Shown here: positions 35,861-45,902 of the stretch, piece by piece | Numbering within the stretch: position 1 is the first letter of the stretch | Layout: each line of letters starts with the position of its first letter | Assembly (NCBI GenBank): GCA_963682025.1 | Contig: OY821521.1 | Span: 163,558,355 to 163,622,354 of the forward strand | DNA: 64,000 nt | From: Cordilura impudica | Taxonomy: Eukaryota > Arthropoda > Insecta > Diptera > Scathophagidae | Direction: 5' to 3' | Translations under genes and position numbers: made by a program | The notes under the pieces: model-generated | Told to the model about the DNA's origin: nothing | What the model saw: the letters and a program-made list of their open reading frames with translations, nothing else | The model's database searches: none

Positions 35861-36231
35861 TCTATAATATTGATAGGCAAGGCGATTTCTTGTGACCGCT
35901 ATAAGTTTCACAGTTTTACCCCGATTTTGACAAAAAGTTTATCATTTGAAAGGTATTTCTTTTTAGCCGTTACCCAGATTTACAGATTTTGATCGTCTGG
36001 AATATTTTTTGGAGTTATGATCGTTTAAAGTTGTTACTAACATATATAAAACTATACAATGCTATGTGTGTGTTTATTAAATTTGTTAATGTGTTTGTGT
36101 TATTGTGTTGAGTTTGTTCTCTTCATTTAAAATGAGTTGAATTGTGAAGCATACCTTTAGGGTCTATTTTTAATGAAAAAATTAATTTTCCTAGAATTTG
36201 CAGTCGAATTTCGTGTGCTGGAATCTGCTAA
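35861..36231 (+). mobile_element. Helitron family H1, copy 3
   Basis: Starts TCTATAATATTGATAGGC after A (35860) and ends GGAATCTGCTAA before T (36232). CTAA fits the CTRR Helitron end rule. It is 371 bp long and plus-oriented. The hairpin region (GTCGAATTTCG) is degraded. Confidence 0.88.
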
Positions 36232-36241
36232 TATATATATA

Positions 36242-36302
36242 TCTTATATATATTTACGCTGATCCCTGACTCACTGACTGACTGACTGATTCTGTAACGC
36301 TG
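36242..36302 (+). mobile_element. 5' end of Helitron family H2
   Basis: TCTTATATATATTTACGCTG followed by a CTGACT run and TTCTGTAACGCTGA matches the start of the helicase-bearing Helitron at 39379. I found no matching 3' hairpin downstream, so the extent is unknown. A hAT-like MITE sits ~120 bp inside. Confidence 0.6.
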
Positions 36303-36418
36303 AAATAATACACACACATAGCATTCCCTACAAAGCTATGTGAAATACACAAACAAAATTTAATCTTTCTCATTTTATACAAACACACACACAATTTTCT
36401 CTCTTCTTTGTTACCGAC

Positions 36419-37020
36419 CAGTGCTGCTAATAAAATCTTCGGAAAATCTACAATTTTGGAAACTAAATCGCCAAAATTGTCATTTTTAAAACAAGAAATT
36501 GTCAAGAAAATTTTACCGCTTATAAAACTCGAAAAAATATTACAAAAGGAAGGAATAAAATTTATTTATATCATTCATATTACTAATATTATTACAGCAT
36601 TGATTATTTCTATATATAAAAATGTATTTGTGGTGAAATTTCAACGAAAAAAATTTAACACAGCAATCAACTAAATAATTTTATTGACATATATCTATAG
36701 CTGAAACATATAATATAAGTTTAAAGTATCGCCGTAATTAAAACTTAAATCTTAAATGGAGATGCTATTTAAGGTGTTTCCGTTTTGAAACGACTTGACC
36801 CAGATTTAAATCTACACATATTTTGTAATTTCCATTTACACTGAACAAAAACTATCAATTTTCGATAAACAACACATTAATTGTTAACCCTTGAAATCCC
36901 AATTTTTATACTACTGAAAATTTAAAATCTTCAATCATCATTTTAACAAATTTAACAAATCATTTTAACAAATTGAAAAATCGTCGAAATTAAAATAAGT
37001 TGTCAAAATAAGCAGCACTG
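36419..37020. mobile_element. hAT-like MITE
   Basis: The ends are CAGTGCTGCTAAT and, inverted, CAGTGCTGCTTAT. The 8 bp flanks TTACCGAC (36411-36418) and CTAACGAC (37021-37028) agree at six of eight positions, fitting an aged hAT target duplication. It is 602 bp and codes for nothing recognisable. Confidence 0.75.
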
Positions 37021-37028
37021 CTAACGAC

Positions 37029-37858
37029 TATAGCACTACATATGCAGATTTCGTGTTACATATGGAATAAGTTGAGCGCAAAAAATGCATCAAAAAAAAC
37101 TAATATCTATTCAAATTCTTCTTTAAATTCCCATTGTTGGTCAATGAAAAAATTCTGCAAAAAAAGTAATGCATGAAATTTTAAAAATTTTTATTTTTCT
37201 CATTTAACGTCGTCCGATATGCATGCATACTTCCTTTATTAAACTAAACTTATCCGTTTGCCTGTTTTGTTTTTCATCTCAAAATTGTTTTGTATTGTTA
37301 AGAGTGCTTTCGCTGCTTTCGCTCAGGTTCTCTGATGGCCAGCACTTACCAAAGAGTATGCTTTTTTTGATAAATATTTGAGAAAAAAGAGATCTTCAAT
37401 GTGGATTTTGTTGTTGTCCAACGTATGATTTCGTTTATAGCTCTGTATTGAAAAGCCATTGAAAAAAAGTGCAATATTGAGTTTAAAATTTAAATTATTG
37501 TAACTTTGCATAATTAAATTACATTGTAATTTTAGAGAGAGGTGGGAAAATAATTTGTTTTCACTCATAGTATTAATTTTTGCATAATTTGCTTTTAAAA
37601 AAATTTAGACAAACATAAATTACGTAAATAGGTATATTTAAGATTTTAATTTGAATAATTTATTGAAATTATCATGGAAGAACTAAAGGCGATTTTTTTT
37701 TGAAGTAAAACTAATACGCGCCTATTTTTTATTTTTTCTTTTTTGGATTTATAGATAACTTTGCAAAAAATGTAGTTCTCTTTTTTCAGTTTACATGTAT
37801 GATGAAATATGTAATATTTTTTTCTTTTTTGTGTAGGTGAATTGGTGTTTGCATTTCC
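37029..37858. other. AT-rich spacer
   Basis: No gene or known element is recognised. The open frame 37323-37568 (minus) has no domain. Confidence 0.5.
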
Positions 37859-37862
37859 TTAA

Positions 37863-38493
37863 GGGGTGGTAGGTTTTAAAACCTTTTTTGCATTTCTCTT
37901 CCTGAATGCACAACATGTCGAGAGTGTTGTTTAAAAATGTTAAGCAAATCAGACCAAAACTTAAGAAGATACAGCGTTTCCAGCGACCGGCCTCATACGG
38001 TATATAGTATATAAATCATAGTATATAAATTGTCTACTTGACCGATTCTTTTGTAATTTTAGACACTATATCGACACATAAATCATCAGTTAACCACGAA
38101 GGGTTTTTTTAATTCCATTTTCTTTCCCATTTTTAAAAGGAAATTCCCGAAATTGTATAGCAAAAATCGTTTTTCACTGCCAAAAAAAAAAAAAAAATTT
38201 TAAAAACTCTTCGTCACTACCACAGGAAACATGGCACCTTTGAAACGCGTTTCGATTTTTTTTATTTCACATGATCCGGTAACGAGTTATGATGTTCACC
38301 GCAAAACAACAACGCCTCCGCAGATTCCCTGTCACGGACTTATTTATTAAAATTTTGAATTGAAATTTTTTTCAAAGAGTTTCAAATTTTATGCTATAAC
38401 GTATATATGAAATAAATAATCCAACATTATTCATATCTTCAAAAAAGAATTATGAAAATACGACTTTTTTTAACTTTTAAAACCTTACCCCCC
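37863..38493. mobile_element. TTAA-type MITE (piggyBac-like)
   Basis: It is flanked by TTAA at 37859-37862 and 38494-38497. The ends GGGGTGGTAGGTTTTAAAA and, inverted, GGGGGGTAAGGTTTTAAAA form an imperfect ~30 bp inverted repeat. It is 631 bp and non-coding. Its ends do not match the piggyBac element at 16.8 kb, so it belongs to another family. Confidence 0.8.
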
Positions 38494-38563
38494 TTAAGAA
38501 ACCTTTAGGAACCTTGCTATAAAACTTTTTTTTTTTTCTATGCTATTCTATTTTTCTACAATA

Positions 38564-39184
38564 AAATGGAGTTAGGTTATAGCGAACTCGGCGGGACCGG
38601 CCAAATTAGTTCCTTATAGACTAAGTTCGTTATAACCGTAGTATTTTTTTGATTTGTCCGAAAGGTTTAAAAAGTTTTTTTAGTTGAATAAGTTTTTGGG
38701 GCATTTTATAAAGTTATAAAACATAAATTAAATAACTAAAATGATACAAACATATTAATTATTTGTCTTAATAAGACTAAAATTACCGAGTTTCTATAAA
38801 AATAAAATATTTTTTTAAAATCATATAAAATGAAAAACTTCTTATGTATAGAAGCAGAAAGTACAAAGCAAAGGTTGGCTACTGGCAAACTTTTACGAAA
38901 ATATACATAAAAGGACCTTTTACAAAACTTCATTTGAAAATCGAAGTTTTTGTTTTGTATTAATATTAACTGAAAATAAAATTAAATTAAATTGAAATTA
39001 ATTTTTTTTAAATATATAAAATATACGAAAATTCTGAAATGTCAAAAGTTTGATATAACCACTGTTCGCTATAAGAGAAGCAATTTGTATGAAAAATGTG
39101 ATTAAAACTCTTGGGACCGAAGAAATTCTTCGCTATAAACAAAAATTTATTACAACCAGGGTTCGTTATAAGCGAACTCCATTG
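38564..39184. mobile_element. pogo/Tigger-like MITE
   Basis: The left end AAATGGAGTTAGGTTATAGC and the inverted right end CAATGGAGTTCGCTTATAAC share an imperfect ~25 bp inverted repeat. TA flanks both sides (38562-38563 and 39185-39186). Further copies of GTTCG(T/C)TATAA lie just inside. A TA duplication and AGTTCGCTTATAACGAA-type ends are common in pogo-like elements; the assignment is by resemblance. Confidence 0.7.
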
Positions 39185-39378
39185 TATTAAATTTTAATAA
39201 TTTTGGGAATCTCCAATCTCCTCACTTTACCCGGCCTTCCCATGTTCAAGTCAAAATGATCACACATCCAATAGTCAAAAAATTGTTAAGCAACTATCCC
39301 ATTGAAAAATTGAAAGAGAGAATTGTAACGTATGATTGTTTAGTAAAAAAGAGTAAAATGTGTGAATGCCGGGTAATA

Positions 39379-39975
39379 TCTTAAATATATTTACGCTGAT
39401 CCCTGACTCAGTGACTGACAAATTCTGTAACGCTGACCAAAATGATACGGTTCTAATTCCTAGGATTGATCTCGGCCCAACCGACACCACATTACCTTTC
39501 ATATTAAAACGCCGCCAGTTTCCAGTAATTCCTGCATACGCAATTACCATAAACAAGGCTCAAGGCCAGTCATTTGATTTGGCATTAATTTGGAGACCGC
39601 GGTTTTTTCACACGGCCAACTATGTGGCTTTGTCATGATCAAAAGTTGCAAGCCAAGTTAAGATACGTATTCAATCGAACCCATAGCAAGGAAAACTATT
39701 AAATGACCAACGATATTTCACACGAAATATAGTTTTTCAAGAGATTCTAAATTGAAAAACTTTTTTGTCAAATATTTCTTATCTGTTTTGATACTTATGT
39801 ATATAATTTCTACAGACACAATCTTTTTTCACATGTACATATGTAACAATATAATTTTCAATTTACTACTATATTAAAAGAAATATAATTTATTATAAAT
39901 TTTTCGTGTAAATAAATTTAAACTGTTTTATTCATAATTTTTAAACGGGCGCCTAGGCGCCACACAATCAACTAG
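39379..39975 (+). mobile_element. Helitron family H2, deleted copy with helicase remnant
   Basis: Starts TCTTAAATATATTTACGC after A (39378) and ends with the perfect palindrome GGCGCCTAGGCGCC (39948-39961), 10 nt, then CTAG before T (39976). Those are textbook Helitron ends. Between them is the C-terminus of the element's helicase, joined directly to the 5' end, so most of the Rep/helicase gene is deleted. It adjoins the Gypsy element and supplies the stop codon of its RNase H fragment. Confidence 0.9.
39435..39765 (+). pseudogene. Helitron Pif1-like helicase, C-terminal fragment
   Basis: The frame reads VLIPRIDLGPTDTTLPF, LKRRQFPVIPAYAITINKAQ, GQSF and YVALS. This is the last third of the Pif1/RecD-type helicase in Helitron RepHel proteins, where the KRRQFPV and TINKAQGQ motifs are diagnostic. 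A stop follows YVALS (near 39636). Past it, other codons still recall the family's C-terminal NIV(F/Y)QEIL tail. The N-terminal Rep nuclease and helicase motifs I to IV are missing. Confidence 0.9.
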
Positions 39976-40346
39976 TTGTTGAATATTGCCTGTAGTTCCA
40001 TGTCGATGTTTTGCAAATCTCTTATGTCTTCGAGAGAAATATTTTCATTTATTCGCGATAGTGCGTCTGCCACTATGTTGTTAGGGCCAGTGATATGAAT
40101 TAAATTAGTTGAAAGTTGGCCTATAAAAGAAAGTTGACGAAGTTTTCTCGGCGATGACTTATCACATTTTTGTTGAAACGCATAAATTAGTGGTTTATGT
40201 TCCGTTCTGGTTAAGAGTTCTCGCCCATCTAAAATGTGCTTAAAATATGCTATGGCTAAATAAATAGCGAGAAGCTCACGGTCATATACACAGTAGTTAC
40301 GCTGAGACTGCTTTAATTTAGTTGATCCGATCCGATTGATTTCCAT
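39976..40346 (-). pseudogene. Gypsy RNase H fragment
   Basis: The frame reads RNYCVYDRELLAIYLAIAYF, then EHKPLIYAFQQK and NIVADALSRI. These are the DREL and DALSR landmarks at the end of Gypsy RNase H. Just upstream (40346-40588) other frames recall IDWTPSLEASFSACK, the start of the domain, followed by a stop. The protein is cut off by the Helitron at 39975. Confidence 0.85.
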
Positions 40347-40587
40347 TGTTTATCCATTTACTGTTCTAGGTGTTGCGCGTTTGGACTCAACAAATTTAGA
40401 ATTGTGATGTCTGCTAGACAATTTTTGCAGGCTGAAAATGAAGCTTCGAGAGAAGGTGTCCAATCAATTAAACGTTCATTATTTTTCTTTCCTCTTTTAA
40501 ATAAATTAATTAGAGGTGACTGTATTTCAACTGCATTTGAATTGAACTTTCGATAGAAGATTAAAATTCCAACGAATCATCACATCT

Positions 40588-41161
40588 CTAATACAGTTTT
40601 TGGTTTTGTGTAATTTTTAATTGCCAAAATTCGTTCCTCACGAGGCTTCCAACCAGTGGTCGAGGTTTCATAACCCAAAAATGTAATGTTAGTAACACTA
40701 AATTCACATTTAGAGGCATTAATAGAGAGGTTGGCCTGTTTCGATTTTTGAAGAACTTAAGTACATGTTGTTCATGTTCGCGTTCATTTTCCGAAAAAAT
40801 TAGTATATCATCCAAGCAGCAAAAAACAAAGTCAAATTTTCGAAAAATTTAGTCCATATACCTTTGCGTGGCGTTTCATAAGCCGAATGGCATAACCACG
40901 AATTCGAATAATCTGAATGGTGTTTTTACAGCTGTCTTTTCTATGTCATTAAGGCTCATTGCTATATTATAGTACGCCTTGTTAATATCTGTTTTTGAAA
41001 ATATATTTTTACTGTATAGTTTTTCCCATATGTCGTCTAGCCTGGGTATTGGGTACCGGTCTGGAATAGTGTGCGCATTGAGTTTTCTGTAACCGCCACA
41101 AACTCTCCAACCACCAGCTTTCTTTTTTACGACATGTATTTGACTGGACCACGGGCTCCTC
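40588..41161 (-). pseudogene. Gypsy reverse transcriptase
   Basis: Pieces in two frames read WRVCGGYRKLNAHTIPDRYP, then FSKTDINKAYYNIAM (motif A Asp), then FEFVVMPFGL. A TGA follows FGL near 40890. MDDILIFSENEREHEQHV carries the catalytic DD. Downstream frames are shifted. Together they cover the normal RT domain, but they are non-functional. Confidence 0.85.
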
Positions 41162-41731
41162 CTATATGGCTTTTAACTTTTCTGCTGCATATCGCCGAGG
41201 TGGTACTGCAATAAGCTGGCAGTCAACTATGATACGATAACAAACCGTATATGATGTTGGTGTTAGCTTATAAGTGTTGGCCCCTGTCAGGTCTATAAAT
41301 TTTTCTATAAGTTCATGTAGCTTTGACTGCGAATTTATTGTTGACACAATTGGTTGTTGTGTATGCTCTAAACTTCCACTGAAATTAAGCGTTGTGAGGG
41401 AGTCTACTAATCTTGATGATTTAAGGTCCAAAATTAATCGATGGTGGAGAAGAAAATCTGCTCCTAGAATAGCAGTTTATACATTTGCTAGAATAAAATT
41501 CCACCTGCGAGTTCTTCGTAGGCCTAAGTTGAGAGCAAGTTGTTTGGTGCCGTATGTTTGTATGGGAGTACCATTTGCAGCAAACAGTTGCAATTTATCT
41601 GAAACAGTATAACGGTTAGTTGTAATGAAACATTTAGGCAACACTGAAATTACAGAACCTGAGTCGACTAGAAATTTTATTCGTGTAGTTTTATCGAAAA
41701 ATATGTAGGCTGTTTTCTTTGCTGCCGCCAA
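41162..41731 (-). pseudogene. Gypsy protease and linker to RT
   Basis: The frame 41731-41477 has FLVDSGSVISVLPK, the DSG active site of a retropepsin-type protease, and LQLFAANGTPIQTYG. After a break, 41431-41162 gives the linker ending VPPRRYAAEKLKAI, the usual lead into Gypsy RT. The protease cleaves the Gag-Pol polyprotein. Confidence 0.85.
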
Positions 41732-41737
41732 TACTGA

Positions 41738-41969
41738 TTATTGACAACAGTCTTTGGCGTTTTCCTGCCCGTTTACTAATTGGCCATTAAATTCGCACGG
41801 TTGTTGATACTTTCGTAAGGTTGCACCAAATTTGATGTGATAGTAGCACACTTTCTGTCTTTCGAGCTGACTCTGGCTTTGAGAACGGCTACGACTGTGT
41901 CTGTTACTGTTGGTAACCTTGACAGAAATGACACTTAACTTTTGAGTCACCTGATTTATTACTGTCTCT
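41738..41969 (-). pseudogene. Gypsy nucleocapsid with CHCC finger
   Basis: The frame reads QKLSVISVKVTNSNRHSRSR, then CYYHIKFGATLRKYQQPCEF. The C-x2-H followed by one more Cys in a CYYH..FG....PC context is the CHCC-type finger of CsRn1/Kabuki elements, here missing one Cys (KYQQ where a Cys is usual). It is the part of gag downstream of the R1 insertion. Confidence 0.75.
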
Positions 41970-43316
41970 GACTTTAAAGGTGCGTTTGATTACCTCTCGT
42001 GGGATAGGGTACTGGACAGACTACGGACAGTAGGTTGTAGAGAGCTTTCCTTATGGCAAAGCTATTTTAATAGCAGGAAAGTTGTTGCGGTAGGAGCCAG
42101 CGATACTGTTTGTAGGGAGGTTGTTAGGGGCTGCCCGCAAGGGTCCATCTGCGGTCCATTTATTTGGAACCTAATGATGGATCCCTTGTTAAGGTCCCTA
42201 AGGACAACCCACCAACTTTGTGCTTACGCGGATGACTTGCTCATCTTAATCGAAGGTCAGTCTCGTGCTGAACTGGAGAGAAAAGGTGAGGGGGCCATGC
42301 GTGAAATCAATGAGTGGGGGAACAGTGTCGGTGTTGAAGTGTCAAGGGAAAAGACCGTTTCCATGCTGCTTAAAGGCAGCTTATCGCAGGCTCGCCCACC
42401 TGTAGTTCGATCTGGCAATGCCAGCATTCGATACGTGACTCAGGTTAGGTATTTGGGCATAACCATGGGCGAAAGAATGAACTTTCTAGTTCATCTTTCA
42501 ACACTTAAGGACAAGTTGACGACAGTTGTGGGAGGAGTCAGACGCATCCTCAGGAATGACTGGGGTCTTAGCAGGAGAGCTGTCCGTACCATATATAGTG
42601 ATCTGTTTGTTGCTTGTGCAACATTCGGCTCGTCTGTATGGTACGGCACCGCTCTGTCTGCTATGGGCAAGAAACGAATCTTGTCTTGTCAGAGAGTGGC
42701 AATGCTGGCTTGCATGCCAGTTTGTCACACAGTTTCGACAGATGCTCTTCAAGTTCTGTTAGGTGCACCTCCCCTTGACTTGGAGGTGGTACGTCGTGGT
42801 ATTATTTTCAAGGTCAAGAAGGGACTGCCACTATCAGGGCATGATTGGATAACTTCGACTGAAATCGCTGATTTAGACTTGAGGCAGGTGAAACTCCTGC
42901 TGGACGAGCATCTTCTTGCAAGATGGCGTTCACGTTGGACTGAGACGGATAAAGGCCGAACAACGTACGATTTTATTAAGGACGTGACCTTCGTTAGAGA
43001 CCGCCCGGACTTTGGCTTCGGCCTTAGCCTGGGTTTTTTACTGACTGGGCATGGCTCCTTGAATGCTTTTCTGCATAAGAGGGGCCTGTCCGATACGCCG
43101 GACTGTAGGTGTGGGAATGGGCCGGAGGACGTCGTACATGTTTTGACCGGGTGTTCACTTTATAGTGATATTAGGAATTTGGATAGGATGGGGATTTTAC
43201 GGACGTCGACAGGATGGGATTTGAGTAGGGCATTAGAGGACGGGCGGACTGTTAGAAATTTAGGTGAATACGCAAGGGGCGTATTCAATCGTAGGAGAAC
43301 TGGACGGTTAGTATAG
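41970..43316 (+). pseudogene. R1-clade reverse transcriptase, C-terminal two thirds
   Basis: The frame is open from the border through 43313. It encodes DFKGAFDYLSWDRVL (RT motif A), GCPQGSICGPFIWNLMMD, then AYADDLLILIEGQSR (catalytic DD). A thumb region follows (YLGITMGERMNF, FGSSVWYGTA). The C-terminal CCHC motif is CRCGNGPEDVVHVLTGC. All of this is typical of R1-clade ORF2. The N-terminal endonuclease and fingers are lost by 5' truncation, but the remaining ~448 codons have no stop, so this insertion is young relative to its Gypsy target. Confidence 0.88.
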
Positions 43317-44074
43317 GTGGCCTCTGATGCGGGCATCCGTGGTGGTGCTTAACTGCCAATGGGTGGTCGCTCCAGTAGTGCACATCGTCGTGCCTGGATC
43401 TCAGATATGAGTATGACTGTTGACGGGGGCTGATACATCGGTATCTGTCCCTCCACAACGGTGCACCGTCTTCAGCTCTCTCCCTGGTGTTTGCTGTTGT
43501 TGCTGCTACATGTTTCCTGCGCGTCGTTCTTGTTGTTTTATGTGTTACGTTCATTGTAGTCCTTTTGTGTGCTGCTGCTGAGGGGGCATATGCCGACTCA
43601 GAATGTGGCTGTTCATTGTTGTGTCCTTTGTGTTTTATGTCTTTTGTTTGTCGTCTAGGGCCACCAGTCCCGAACTGTTTGGAGTTCAACTGGTAGTAGT
43701 CTCGGCTACGAAGCCTGACCGGAGGCTTTATTCTGGTACCACGGGTGTCAGGAGCCCCTGGAATTTATTCCAGCCTGGCAGTGGTGCGGCCCCGTTTGGG
43801 AGCATCGTGGTGGCTGTGGTTTAGACCCAAATCGCGGGTAGAGCGCAAGCTCGATGTGGAGTTGCATTGCGACCGGGTGCCGTGACCCATAGATCGGTAG
43901 GAGTTTTAGATAGTACTCCGCTCCTCATCCAAGGGGGAGGTCATGCCCAAATGCATGCCTCAAATTGGTACTCGTACTGCGAGGGCGCCGGTGGACGCAT
44001 AGTTTCCACCCGGTGTTAAGTGCACCGTGAGGTCAGGCCACCGCGGCAGGTACTCACGGAAATCTTGAGCACAT
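43317..44074 (+). other. GC-rich 3' UTR of the R1-type LINE
   Basis: No convincing gene is seen; frames at 43285-43689 minus and 43487-43824 plus look like shadows. The last ~360 bp (from CTGACCGGAGGCT at 43715) is repeated at 44088-44482. Confidence 0.65.
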
Positions 44075-44086
44075 CTGTCTCTAGAG

Positions 44087-44482
44087 TCTGACCGGAGGCT
44101 ATATATTTATATATATATCTGGTACCACGGGAAGTCAGATGCCCCTGGAATCTTTGATTCCAGCTGACTTGCGGGTACGGCCCCTTGGGGAGTATCGTGG
44201 TGGCTGTGGTTTATACCCAAATCGCGGGGAGAGCATAGCTCGATGTGGAGTTGCATTCAACCGGGTGCTGCGACCCTAGAGCAGCAGAGGTGTGTAAGGT
44301 AGGCCTCGACTCCCCACCAAGGAGTGGGATTTGTTGCCCAAATGCACAAATCTCGAAGTTGGTACCTGAGTGTAGTTTTTCTGCACAAGGGGGCGGTGGT
44401 CGGCGCATATTCCGATCCAGTGTTCAGAGCACCGTGAGGTTATGTCAACGAGACAGGTACTCACGTAAAACACAAGAGACTT
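44087..44482 (+). mobile_element. Second R1-type 3'-end fragment
   Basis: CTGACCGGAGGCTATATATT through GGTACTCACGTAAAAC parallels 43715-44074 with about 75-80 percent similarity by eye. It is bounded on both sides by CTGTCTCTAGAG. It is either a second, heavily truncated R1-type insertion into the same target or an ancient tandem duplication of the 3' UTR. Confidence 0.65.
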
Positions 44483-44490
44483 CTGTCTCT

Positions 44491-45141
44491 AGAGCAGCAA
44501 TTCTACCCTCTATTGGTATGATCTTCGATGAACCAATTGCAGCACAGTATATCTTGTCGGTTGGTATTGCAGTTGACATTTCATGGTAGTTGGATTTCGG
44601 CCAAATTTTCTAAACTTTGTCCCTTGCAAACAGAAATAATACAGTGTACGTTGTCTGGTTCCGTGGCATCCATAATATGGCTAAGGCATCTTCTGAAACA
44701 TTTGCATCAGCAAGATTCCGCATTTCGCGCAATAGTTGGCTGGGTCGTTTGTTGGAGAGATATAACCGAGTTACAAGCTTTAAAAGTTGCCTCTCTTTTG
44801 TTTCCCCAAATCGCGCAATTACTTTTTTTTTAATTTGTCATATTTTCCTGTTGCAGGTGGATTCTTTTCTATGTCTGCTACTTGGTGGATAGGGTCCGGG
44901 TCCAATGCAGTTATGACTGTATAATATTTTGAAAGATCGGACATAATACGATTAACGTGTAGGAGGCCGTCAATTTGTGTGAACCACAACTCCGGGTCAC
45001 TTGTCAAAAATTGTGGTAACGTATGGCACTGATAGTTCCTAGACTGTTTGTGGTTTGAAGATCCGAAGCTTCTTTTGAAACTCTCTTTTTTCCATCATCG
45101 CAATTGGCTGCTGCTGTGTTTGGAGAATCAAGTAAACTCAT
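44491..45141 (-). pseudogene. Gypsy gag, N-terminal and capsid part
   Basis: An ATG at 45141 starts MSLLDSPNTAAANCDDGKK. After a frameshift, TSDPELWFTQIDGLLHVNRI and YTVITALDPDPIHQVADIE match the CsRn1/Kabuki-type Gag 'pdDPeLWFaqvE..F....It.d..ky..v...L'. Further on, in another frame, SNKRPSQLLREMRNLADANV follows. The last codons before the R1 border read on into the 41969 fragment as one Gag segment. Confidence 0.8.
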
Positions 45142-45228
45142 TTTCCTATTCCAAGATACTTCAATCGTTTATTTTTTTGTACAAATAATTTTGTTTTTAT
45201 TTGCTTATTTAATAAAACTATTTTATTT

Positions 45229-45240
45229 TCGGGGTCATCA
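45229..45240 (-). other. Candidate primer-binding site
   Basis: On the minus strand TGATGACCCCGA lies ~90 bp before the gag ATG. It is one base off TGGTGACCCCGA, the tRNA-Trp-complementary site I associate with CsRn1/Kabuki elements. Confidence 0.5.
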
Positions 45241-45427
45241 AAATATCGGTGTTAACTATATTGCTTTATGTTTTTTCTAGAATACTTATAAAAAAAAAAG
45301 AAACAACGCAGCTGAATGCTTAAACAAGAATGATTCTGTTTTATTAAGACGGTTATTTTTGAAAGTAAAGGTTCTATCATAGTACATAGTTGTATATATG
45401 TGGAGTCTTAGTACCAGAGCTGCTACA
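45241..45427 (-). repeat. Possible 5' LTR of the Gypsy element
   Basis: The minus strand from TGTAGCAGCTCTGG (45427) to the primer site has the expected position for an LTR. The right flank is repeat E (CCATTAGGAG), known from 34.07 kb. There is no second LTR in the window for confirmation. Confidence 0.35.
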
Positions 45428-45902
45428 CCATTAGGAGATAAGCGGCATCTAACGGCAGTAGAAAGTTTTCGTCTACGTATTTTTTTTTATTTTAATATGG
45501 GCTTACTTAATATATTTATGTATAATAAAGTTATCTTTTTTTAAATAAGTAGAAGCTTTCTAGCTTTATTTTTACTTATAACATAGTAATAGTCTTAATA
45601 AAGAAGACACTTTTCAAATATATAACACAGGGAACTATTAACTGACTTCCAGACTTAGAGTTATTTTCGAGTGAAATGAATTGTTTTTCTTTTGTAACCT
45701 TTGCATATAATTCTTAATACCGTTATATACTTACAATGTTAAATTCCAACTAAAACCAATGAAAAAAAAACTTAACTGGGTATTCCTTTTTAAGATATGG
45801 TGGTCCGTCTTTTTCTTTTTTATAATTTATTTTTGGGATTTTGTCCTCCAAATCTTGAAAATCGAACACAACTGAGTCGGTCTAGACCGTCTATAATTTT
45901 TA
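45428..45902 (+). repeat. Repeat family E, copy 2
   Basis: It matches 34073-35860 without its two insertions. It ends GAGTCGGTCTAGACCGTCTA, a relative of the family B 3' hairpin, so E is probably itself a Helentron-type element that lost its start. It holds ~200 bp near 45545-45745 absent from copy 1. Confidence 0.75.

Larger units (their letters stand above)
41970..44074 (+). mobile_element. R1-clade LINE, 5'-truncated
   Basis: The element begins inside the RT domain (DFKGAFDYLSW), with a C-terminal endonuclease-distal region and a long GC-rich 3' UTR. It is inserted in Gypsy gag between CTGTCTCT (41962-41969) and CTGTCTCTAGAG (44075-44086). Much higher GC than its surroundings. Confidence 0.85.
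39976..45427 (-). mobile_element. CsRn1/Kabuki-like Gypsy LTR retrotransposon, split by R1-type LINEs
   Basis: Reading leftward: possible LTR (45241-45427), primer-binding site, gag (45141-44491), the R1-type insertions (41970-44482), then nucleocapsid, protease, RT and RNase H, ending at the Helitron border at 39975. A CHCC nucleocapsid finger and a TGATGACCCCGA primer site similar to the tRNA-Trp type point to the CsRn1/Kabuki group. Integrase and the 3' LTR were not found. Stops and frameshifts occur throughout. Confidence 0.8.

Noticed and set aside
39256..39378. Plus-strand frame with HPIVKKLLSNYPIEKLKER
   Set aside because: It looks coding-like, but it is short, ends in the Helitron 5' end and matches nothing I can name.
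43285..43689. 134-codon minus-strand frame
   Set aside because: It lies opposite the GC-rich R1 3' UTR; no domain, and GC-rich non-coding DNA gives long chance frames.
44483..44490. CTGTCTCT as a simple two-copy target duplication of a single R1 insertion
   Set aside because: The same sequence also occurs at 44075-44082 between two R1-type 3' ends, so a single insertion does not explain it.
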